A stretch of 64,000 bases of DNA from NCBI GenBank assembly GCA_020746875.1, contig JAGTJL010000002.1:1-64000 (forward strand), read 5' to 3'. Origin of the DNA: Rhexocercosporidium sp. MPI-PUGE-AT-0058 (taxonomy: Eukaryota; Ascomycota; Leotiomycetes; Helotiales). Below are positions 37,707-45,677 of the stretch, piece by piece. The translations under genes were made by a program, and so were the position numbers. The first letter of the stretch is position 1, and the number at the start of each line of letters is the position of its first letter. The notes beneath the pieces were generated by a model. That model was not told where the DNA came from and made no database searches. It saw only the letters and a program-made list of their open reading frames with translations.

Positions 37707-38314
37707 TTATTTTATAATGGCGAGTACTTGAATAAAGCTGTTTCGGTACTTGAGTTCTTATACTTTCGAGATTATTAAAGCTAAATCGTTTATAATACGG
37801 TCCGAGAGACTACTAATTATAATTGGTTCTCTGTGATGGAAGAATTTGGCAGTTAGGAGTTCCATGAGGGCCTTTAAGGAGCGTTTAGACTTCTAAATTG
37901 GAGATCGGTGAGGTCTGGCAGAATAAGTTGAAGTGGAAAAGCTTAGCTAAGAGCCTTTATTTGTAAAGGATGGGATGTTTAGAAAGCTAAGAGAGTTGCT
38001 TTGATTGAGGTTTAATTAGGAACTTTTAATTGTATTGTTGGTAGGGCTAGACGGTGCGTATTCACCGGCGGGGTAGTAGTTATTGAGACGGGGGGTGTTT
38101 GGTATACTGTGGGCAGATGAGCCTAAACTGACTGGCTCTGAAGGGAGGTTTAAGTTGTTTATATTTATAGCGGATATGTTGAAAAGATCTTAATATAAGT
38201 AGAGGAAGGTATTTCGTGTGATTATTATAGTTTAAAGGCGTTGCGGGGTAAAGGGTTATAAGATGCGGTGTTTTTAGTGATTTTACCGATTTTTGGCGAC
38301 GACGTGAATCAATA

Positions 38315-38337
38315 ACTAGTTGTCGTAGACAACTAGT
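38315..38337. repeat. Perfect 10 bp inverted repeat near the LINE 5' end
   Basis: ACTAGTTGTC, spacer GTA, GACAACTAGT. It lies about 100 bp inside the 5' end of the LINE and could form a hairpin in the 5' untranslated region. Confidence 0.6.
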
Positions 38338-38440
38338 GGAAGCTTGAAAAAGCTCGAAGAGCTGTGGTAAAACGAATGGATTAGCCAGATATGGGCGTAT
38401 TCGAAGAAATTTCTTCCTCGAAAAGTGTGTGTTTTTGAAG

Positions 38441-38916
38441 TAAGCTCGGCGCTGTTAATACAGAATGAATCGATACGATCTCGTAGCTTAAGAGCTCTCT
38501 TAATTATAGCGTAAAGAGAATTCCACCTCGTGGCGTTATCTATAATCAAGTTCAAGTGATCAAAGTCTACTTTCTTATTACTATCAAAAGCTTTGATCTT
38601 AGCGAATTTATCTCGACGTTGAGGAGATCGACAAATAAAGATAATAATATTATGAAGCTTGCTAACAGGACCACGCTTTCTTTAAGTAGTGAGCTCTTTC
38701 AAGAGATCAGAGTATTCCTAAGCGTGCTCGATATCTTTCTCAAAAGCGTCGAACTCTTTGCCATAGAGGAATGCCTTAGCTGAGAGGTTGATAACGTGAC
38801 CGAGGCAGCGTAGTCGTCGACCTTGACGCGCTTTGTAAGGCATATGAGGGAGGTAGTGGCTAACCACAATACCGACTGTAGTATCGTTGTTAGAGGCATT
38901 ATCCGTAATAAAATAT
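38441..38916 (-). pseudogene. Host hAT transposase, middle segment
   Basis: Minus strand: ITDNASNNDTTVGIVVSHYL, RRLRCLGHVINLSAKAFL, then DNATRWNSLYAIIKRALKL and RIDSFCINSAEL at the LINE target site. These are the first catalytic Asp region, the CxxH region (CLGHVINL) and the RW region of hAT transposases. It joins in frame at 38909-38916 with the N-terminal block beyond hAT-B and at 38441-38457 with the C-terminal block beyond the LINE. Light mutation only. Confidence 0.88.
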
Positions 38917-41768
38917 CAGACTTGGCCATAGGTATACCCGGACGTACCCAAAGGGGGTGCTGGACGGATATCCAGCTTTTGAAAATTAAGTAGTTAAATA
39001 TCCAGTAAATAACTAAAAATCGGTTAAATATTTAGGTAACTCAAGGAAATTAGTTTTTCCGGGCCAAGAGCTAATAAAATCGCTAGAAATCTTGCTTAAC
39101 TTTAAAAATCGTGAAAATTTAAATGCTTCCTAAAACCCAATTGTTAAGGAAATACGTAAACAATAGCTAATATATCCAACCCACTCTAAAACCCCTTGGG
39201 ATTCCTATCTCTCCCTACTAAAGGAGTGCCTTTATAACTTAAGACGACTTCTACCTTATTAAAAAGAGGCCGTTCTAATATATCCAGCTACTTAAAGCTT
39301 TAATTACCCCCTAGCCGTCGAATTAAGACTAAGCCTTTAAGGCTTACCCAATCGTTTATATTTACCGGGCTTTATCTTATATACTAAAGAGAGGTTATTA
39401 AAGGAGATAATAAAAATATAACCATTTATTATATAATGCCCGAATATATAAAGTTCACTTTAAAAATCATCAAAAGACAGCTAAATAATATTAATAACTT
39501 CAAGGTTTATTATTATAACTATTATTCGAGTGTGCCCTATTTTAAAAAAGAGCAAAAACTCCTTAATTCTATTAAACTAAAAGCTAAAAACCTTTTCTTT
39601 CGTATTCTTATAATAAAGTAAACTCAAGACAAACGATTCCAAGACCTTCTCCTTCTTTTTATTACAAAAAACAACCTCTCCTTCGCTCTCGTCAAATAAC
39701 CAAAGACTCGCGCTCTCTTTTCTTTCCTTAACTTAAAGATTAAATAAATTAATTAAGCAATATTACGAAAGGATATAAAGAAGAAATATAAAGAAAGAGA
39801 AAACGCTTTAAAAGACAAGCTATTATCTCACGTTAATATTAAAAGACAAATATCTTTAACTATAAATAGCTAGTCCGAAAACAACAAGTTAGATTATATA
39901 GCTATAATCGCATATTAAAAAACGAAGGCAGGAAAGCACGAATCTGTATTACTGGATATTATCGAATTAACGAATCCTTTTTATTTTAGAGCGTACTTTT
40001 ATAAGGTCTTATTAAAAGTTATAAATAAACTTAAAATTACATACGCCATTATTTCCGTTACTCGTAATAACGCCGCACCGAACAATATTATATTTCACGA
40101 ATTTAAGGCTAAGTGCGCTAATCGATACGATTTAATAAAAGCAAAAAAGCAAACGTACTTCTTTTGCAAGTTTAATAAAGCTAAAAGTAATATAAGGTAT
40201 TATGCTTACATCTATAATATCGCTATATAAGCTAATATGTTTCCCGCATCCTCCGACTAATCTTTCTTAATAAAATAGCCTTAAAATTAATTAATTCAGT
40301 AATATTAAATAATCGAAATTATTACTAATAAGTAATAAGACGAGCTCGCTTTCCAGAAGATTAATTAACGTAGTCGGCCTTTTATAAAGCTCGTTATTTA
40401 ATTATGATTTTCAAGAGTCAAAAGGTCCTACGGCAATAATTAAAGAATATATATAACACGCTTAAAATACCGTTTCTAAAGCTTATTTGCGACATACTAA
40501 TGCGATAGAATTCGACCGATAACATATTTATAGCGTTCTTAAAGATAAAAAAAGCTATTAAAGTTATATTAAATATATAAAAGTAGAATAAGTCCGTATG
40601 GTAATATATAATACTAACTAAAGACGATTAAAAGCTTTTAAAGGAATTAGCAATATTCTTTTAGCTCTTTTCACGGTTTATAATATAATCGCAGGCAGAA
40701 AAATATACGACTCTTTATAACGTTATTCTTAATTACTTTTATATTCTGCGCTAACTCAGCCTTTAACAATATCGCGACGACCGACTATTCCTTAGGCTCG
40801 CCGCTACTTTTACACATAACGTTCTCAATAAATACTTTAAGAAATTAATAGTTACACGTCATTCTTTTATTACTATAATTTACGACCCCTAATACAAGCT
40901 ATAAATAATGTCGTTTTTATTTAATACGGACGAAGGCACGCGTTCCCTTTAATATATTAAAGTAAAGCACTATTTTGAACGCGTTTTTAGTAATTATAAA
41001 AGTAAAGCTATTAAAATCAAAGAATATCACAGGCAAAAGGCTGAATTCGCTGAAATCGACGCAAAAGCTTTACGGTACAAAAGAGACAGTTTAATTAATA
41101 AAGTAGTTAATAAAAACGCATAGAAAATCGACCTATTTAACGGTTTTAATGCTTATATAAATACGTAATAAGCACCTCCTCCCGCGCAATTTAGAGCTCC
41201 CGGTGTAATATTATCTGAATTTAAGCGATAGTACGCAGAGCTTCTTTTTTCTCGCTAAAGTATACTAAAAGAATAAAGAGATTATCTTATTAATAAAGCT
41301 TTAAAGTTTCCGATTATTACGTAAATAGCTCTTGATTTCTTAGCTATTCTTATAACTTCAGCACCTTTAGAACGCGTATTTAATAAAGTTGGCAATTTAA
41401 TCTCTAAGAAACGTATACGAATTGCAAGTGATATAGTCAGGTATGTATTCTGTTTACGTAGTTAGGGACTATTAGCACTAGCATAAGAAGAAGAAGATAT
41501 TTTAATTAGCGCAGATAAGAGAGTTATAGAGCTATTAAAGCTTATTATTAGTGCGCAACGAGCTTACGATATTCTAGTTATTAAAGACTAAATATTAATG
41601 AAATTCAGCTTTAGGGCACTCTAAACCTACCCCAAAAACAGTCAAAATACCCGGAAAATCCGGAATCTAGCCTCCTTTATACTTAGCCACTAAAATTTGG
41701 CTGGATAGATACTCAGGGACCTTTTGTTTGGATATATCCGGATAAACCCGTACCCATAACCAAGTCTG
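38917..41768 (+). mobile_element. hAT transposon inserted in the host hAT (hAT-B, RIP-degraded)
   Basis: 2,852 bp flanked by the perfect 8 bp duplication TAAAATAT (38909-38916 and 41769-41776). The terminal repeats start CAGACTTGGCCATAGG at the left and CAGACTTGGTTATGGG from the right, differing by transitions. Excising it with one duplication restores GYFITDNASNND in the host transposase. The interior is strongly RIP-mutated and carries its own plus-strand transposase remnant. It differs in TIR sequence from hAT-A. Confidence 0.94.
39436..41595 (+). pseudogene. hAT-B transposase remnant
   Basis: Degraded plus-strand gene starting near an open stretch at 39436-39621. The hAT C-terminal dimerisation domain is clear at about 41310-41480: IALDFLAILITSAPLERVF, then NLISKKRIRIASDIVRYV and CLRS.GLLA. 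Upstream parts have many RIP-type stops. Non-functional. Confidence 0.82.
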
Positions 41769-42490
41769 TAAAATATCCAATTCGAGACTTCAGGTTGTAG
41801 TCGTCGATGACTTGAATAATAACTTCGGCTTGATTCTTTCCTGAATGAGATCCATTGAGCTGTTTAATAGCCAGAAGTATTTAACTATCATAGTATATTA
41901 GCAAGTATTAGAAGTGAGTTTGAGGGAACTTTGTTAAAAGTGAATCTAGCTCACGTCCGGCTTGCAACCCTGCAACAAAACTTCCACATTCCTCACCCGC
42001 TATATATCCAAAAGTCCAAAAATAATTTGATCCTCAAGTATTCCATGATTCAGGATTTCTAAGGATATATTTCTTTTCCAAATAGTATTACGGCGGATGA
42101 GGAATGCGGCTCGGAACAGCGTGGTGTCCGGACCGGAATAAACATAAAAATCAACTCACCGACTGGTTTTGACTATATTCATCAATATAATGTACAACGA
42201 TACCGAGAAGGGCCAGATAATTTTAGTAAGGTCTATAAATCAAAAGAGAAGTGCACCATGCTTTGATAACGTACAATCTCTTCTTTTAGCTTCTCCTTCC
42301 GCTTCTCATATATATGGATGACGTAGGCCCGGATGGTATTAACTGCCTTCGGGAGAATGTTCTTAACTTGAGGATATAACATCTCGGCGAGTTCGATAAA
42401 GAGATGTTGGATTTGACTTCGGTAACTCGTGCCGATTCTACCCTAGAATAGCCGAAGGAGTTTCCACTGCTTACGCGGCCCGGAAATTAC
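41769..42490 (-). pseudogene. Host hAT transposase, N-terminal segment
   Basis: Minus strand from about 42490: LRLF.GRIGTSYRSQIQHL, then MLYPQVKNILPKAVNTIRAY, IVRYQSMVHFSFDL, a frameshift, YLALLGIVVHYIDEYS, and LLAIKQLNGSHSGKNQAEV followed by IGYF at the hAT-B target site. This order matches hAT transposases before the first catalytic Asp. About 41880-42150 does not read as transposase and may be a small insertion. Confidence 0.8.
41984..42109. repeat. Inverted repeat within the host hAT, possible MITE
   Basis: CCACATTCCTCACCCGC (41984-42000) and GCGGATGAGGAATGCGG (42093-42109) are inverted repeats with two transition mismatches, weaker similarity extending outwards. They lie where the host transposase reading is interrupted, so a small non-autonomous insertion is possible. 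No target duplication was identified. Confidence 0.4.
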
Positions 42491-43479
42491 CTTCGTATTC
42501 CGGGAAATTACGCTTGTATTCAATTACGTAACTCGTATAAGCTACGTAATTAATTACGTAGCTATAAAAGCTTTTAAAGAAGCTATTATTTTATATATAA
42601 CTACCGAAGAGCTCTTCTAGCTCTTTAAGCAAGTAAGCAAAGCAATTCTCTCTCTTTGATCACGTCTCCTCACTTACTGCGCTTCCTCATTCTGATTGGC
42701 TCGCCTATTCTCACATGGTAGCAATTCGGCAATTCGCTAAGGCGGCCAATAATATTAGTTACCGATACACTTTCCCGATCGAGACGACTAAGCTGAGCTT
42801 TCTCGGCTAATACCGCTTCGGCTGCTTCCGTTCAAACGCTTGTCGATAAAGCTATATTAGCTTCTCTTAACTAAAGTAAGCTAGACTCCTTTGAGCTCTT
42901 ACTAACCCGATTAGGACGTATTACGGACTTAAGGCCTTTAACCCTAAGACTAAACCCTAGGGAAATTATAACCTAGCGGTCCCTAGACGTTATAAGCGCG
43001 CGTAGCCACTTAAATTGCGGTTTTAGGTCTTATAATAAATTTCTTATTCCTAGGCGCCTATACCTTTTACGGCGCTAGTAGTGGCTATAAGTAGCGTGTT
43101 AGCGTGGCTTGTATTAGGGAGTAGCTGTCCGAATCGTCACTAGTCTAGCACAAATTACAGAGGGTTTTTAGGCTTTTTTAATTATATAAAAAGCTATCCT
43201 CGGAGAGGGTTATAATTAGTTAAGCTTATTAATTCCTGTGAGAAAAACCAAGCTAATAGTGGCGCTAGCGCTGTAATAAAAGCCTAAGCAGACCCGCTGA
43301 GAACCTTATTATAACATTAGTTAAGCGAAACCCTCGGTAAGGTAATAATAAGTCCTTGGCACGGCTTTTTTACTTTAATTAATCAATTTTAAATCGATTT
43401 AAGGCATATTAAATTAAGGAGGGTAGCCTTATTATGAGGTTATAAAGATTTAAATAAAGTCTAAGACTAAAATAATTTA
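42491..43479. other. RIP-degraded leader of a copia fragment
   Basis: AT-rich, RIP-marked DNA between the host hAT break and recognisable gag sequence. By position it should hold the 5' LTR and leader of the copia fragment that follows, but I could not find an LTR pair or primer site, and no other gene is visible. Confidence 0.4.
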
Positions 43480-44015
43480 ATAAATTATTATAAGTAATAA
43501 AATCGCCTAAAGAAATCAAAGCTAAACTTAATCGAGACAAGTTTAAAATAGCTATTACTGCCTTTAAAAGAAGGAAGCTAGTAAGGAAGTCTAATTACAT
43601 TGAGTAAATAAATCCCGCTAATCTATTCCTGGAAATTAACGGCTATATGCCTTATATTTCCGGCAAAGCTTTGCCTCCGGACTAATCCTTATATTACGCT
43701 AGGGGTACCGAAGGAGGTAAAGCCGTATTAGCCTCTTATTCTCAAGAGTTAGCCGTAAAATATCACGAAAAACTAAACTATTTTGAGACGCAAAGTCAAA
43801 AAGCGCTAGAGGCGCTAAAGTCGATTATATCGCTAAAGAATTAAGAGCGATTTAAAGATAAAGATACGGCTAAAAAGCTATGGAACGCTATTTAATCTAC
43901 TTTCGGCCAATTAACGCTTGAGCTAGTCGGCCGCTATATAAATTAAATCGTCAATTTTAATTACAGCTCTTATAAAAGTATAAACAAATATATTAACGTA
44001 ATCGTCACTTTATCA
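43480..44015 (+). pseudogene. Copia gag fragment (RIP-degraded, truncated)
   Basis: Plus-strand frame reading KSPKEIKAKLN, AYSQELAVKYHEKL-like sequence, RFKDKDTAKKLWNAI, STFGQLTLELVGRYIN and YSSYKS, which matches the gag (UBN2-type) region of Ty1/copia polyproteins: a helical bundle with K.LW..I followed by the R....L..L segment. It stops abruptly near 44015, where normal unique DNA starts. The rest of the element is absent, so it is a deletion remnant that now abuts the promoter of the secreted-protein gene. Confidence 0.72.
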
Positions 44016-44111
44016 TTCTTGCATCAAGACTTCTTCTTCCAATCATTCGAGGTTGATGCTTGACATTTCATGTATCCTTCTTTGCATTCGTAAAGTTGCC
44101 TTATCACCACG

Positions 44112-44960
44112 ATGCATCTTTTCTGCCCCCTTGTGGTCGTCATAGCCTCGCTATTAGCCGTGGTCGAAGCTTCATTGGCCCAGGGATATCAGCTTATCTT
44201 CTACTACGAAACCTACAAGATCGACTTTCTCATCAATGGGGCCAGCAGACAATTGGGCCTGACTTGTGGCAGACGAGCCGGAAATTCAGTTACTACTACG
44301 GAACTCGCAACTTTCAACGAGTTCGCAGCTTGCAATCTCGACGTCCGCGGCACAGCGCCTCGCAGTTACCGCGGCGGTCCGGAGGGTGATACGACAACTC
44401 CAGATGTCGACAAAGTAGCTCCATATGTCCAGCAATGGGGGTACTTATCCTCAGATCCAGGGAAGCTTGTTGGGTCTTGGGGCGGAGCAAGGCAGAACGA
44501 TGACCCATATGGCGGCGGCCAAATAAACAAAATGGTGGCCGACATCCTCTGGGACGTAAAAGAGACAGATCCCTCAAAAGTCCCCGCCCAAGCACTCACC
44601 AACATCAACAAGTGTTTGGTAGAGACGATCAATATTAGAGAGGCAGAACAGAAGCAAGCATATCTCAAGGCTCTAGAGAAAGAGATGCCAAAGTGGGCTA
44701 GGAACAACGGCTATCCCGCAGGGCAGATCCAGGTCAACACAATCATTGACAATGGGGTTGAGATTGCAAATGTGGATGCGCCGTTGAAATCAAATGGGGC
44801 GTCAGTTGATGTTCAGTGGTTGGCATCAGCAGAACTGGCAAAGTTTAACGAGGTATATTTCGACCCGAACAAACGTTACCAAAGAAGCACGATCAGCCAC
44901 GAAAGGGTGTTGAAAATGACCTATGATGCTTGGAAATCTTTAGGACTTCAGCACTGCTGA
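44112..44960 (+). CDS. Secreted protein of unknown family (282 aa)
   Basis: Single-exon gene, ATG in a good context (A at -3), TGA stop. The first 20-23 residues are a signal peptide (MHLF then a hydrophobic core CPLVVVIASLLAVV ending VEA-S). The mature part has four Cys (in LTCGRR, AACNL, NKCLV and the last residue), enough for two disulfides, a Gly/Asp-rich middle (GGARQNDDPYGGG) and a charged, probably helical second half. No transmembrane segment, GPI signal or enzyme motif is visible. Unmutated codons show that it escaped RIP. Only about 95 bp separate the start from a RIP-degraded copia fragment, so its promoter must be very short or transposon-derived. It could be an effector, but its size and low Cys content are not decisive. 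Confidence 0.82.
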   Translation: MHLFCPLVVVIASLLAVVEASLAQGYQLIFYYETYKIDFLINGASRQLGLTCGRRAGNSVTTTELATFNEFAACNLDVRGTAPRSYRGGPEGDTTTPDVDKVAPYVQQWGYLSSDPGKLVGSWGGARQNDDPYGGGQINKMVADILWDVKETDPSKVPAQALTNINKCLVETINIREAEQKQAYLKALEKEMPKWARNNGYPAGQIQVNTIIDNGVEIANVDAPLKSNGASVDVQWLASAELAKFNEVYFDPNKRYQRSTISHERVLKMTYDAWKSLGLQHC

Positions 44961-45483
44961 TGAGAGTCGCACATTCACCACTTGTTGTAGAGTTGTAATG
45001 GTCTGAAAGGTTGAAACTTGAAAGTGAGGCCGGTGGCTAGTTGTGAGGGAGGTCCCTCCCGAGGGATATTTGTAATACTTTACTTAATCATATTATTATC
45101 GAGTCTCATCGTGCCAACGAAGCCAATTGTTCTTAAACCAACACAGGAGATTTTGTCCGATGGAGGAGCGGAGCGCGTGACGCAAGATTCTTCTCACTGT
45201 AGCCGAACGGCTTAGCTAGTACTGCAAAAGATAATTGTGCTCTACTACACTAGGAGTGTATATGATCTTAGCTTAATAAAATATACGATCTTTTTGTGGC
45301 AATTGAATAGAGGTTGCCAAGCTCGAAAGACAAAGGACAATATGGGTGTACTTGTACTGAGATGTAACATCAGTCTCATTGGTGCGCATACGAGTAAGAG
45401 TACTCGAGTACTGCCGCTGTGGCAATTTCGCCGCCTTGTAAGCGTGGACGTGCACATGCACACCTCAAGCTCACCGCTCGCTG

Positions 45484-45516
<33 letters not shown>

Positions 45517-45677
45517 TCTCTCTATAACTCTCTCTCTCCCATTTCAAACTGCACAACTTGATAATTATCGACGCTTTCCTCGCAACATCTGCCCTGAACC
45601 GACAACCCATTCGACCTGGAGACTTCATCCTTGGCCTAAACCCACAAACGTGCTGTTGAAACTGTACCACCGTCGAG
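44961..45677. other. Intergenic region between the two island genes
   Basis: 717 bp of normal composition. It holds the 3' region of the secreted-protein gene, the promoter of the DUF4246 gene, and a CT microsatellite at 45484-45540. Short frames on both strands here (for example 45237-45527) are driven by the repeat and are not supported as genes. Confidence 0.6.
45484..45540 (+). repeat. (CT)n microsatellite in the DUF4246 promoter
   Basis: Long CT runs with two short interruptions, ending about 140 bp before the ATG. Pyrimidine-rich tracts are common just upstream of transcription starts in ascomycetes, so it may be part of the core promoter and prone to length change. Confidence 0.8.

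Larger units (their letters stand above)
29137..38440 (-). mobile_element. Tad1-like LINE inserted in the host hAT (RIP-degraded)
   Basis: The sequence TAAGCTCGGCGCTGTTA occurs at 29120-29136 and again at 38441-38457, a 17 bp target duplication. The LINE lies between on the minus strand, with a (TTA/AAT)n tail at 29137-29165 marking its 3' end. Going up the minus strand there are an RNase H domain with V.GHKDI.GNEEAD at about 29900-29985, reverse transcriptase with YVDN (YVDD mutated) at 31510-31521, an endonuclease region at about 32.7-33.6 kb and ORF1 sequence from about 34.4 kb to 38.2 kb. It is itself cut by a solo LTR and by a hAT. Without these it is about 6 kb, normal for the family. 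Confidence 0.88.
27876..42490 (-). mobile_element. hAT transposon used as landing pad (host hAT), split in three
   Basis: One minus-strand hAT element can be put together from three blocks: 41769-42490 (N-terminal), 38441-38916 (middle) and 27876-29136 (C-terminal and left end). Two insertions separate them, a LINE with a 17 bp duplication and another hAT with an 8 bp duplication. Removing each insertion with one copy of its duplication restores the transposase frame. The left end has hAT-like subterminal repeats of GGCAAGGCA (four in 27876-27990). The right terminal repeat is lost where RIP-degraded copia sequence begins near 42490. The host hAT is only lightly mutated while its inserts are heavily RIP-mutated. 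Confidence 0.85.

Noticed and set aside
38316..38440. C-terminal part of the minus-strand frame ending at 38316, which begins as hAT transposase
   Set aside because: Only 38441 upwards is hAT; the rest is LINE 5' sequence read by chance after the target duplication. The true continuation is at 29119 downwards.
44314..44707. Minus-strand frames across the secreted-protein gene
   Set aside because: Shadows of the 44112-44960 frame, which has a signal peptide, good start context and conserved-looking codon use.
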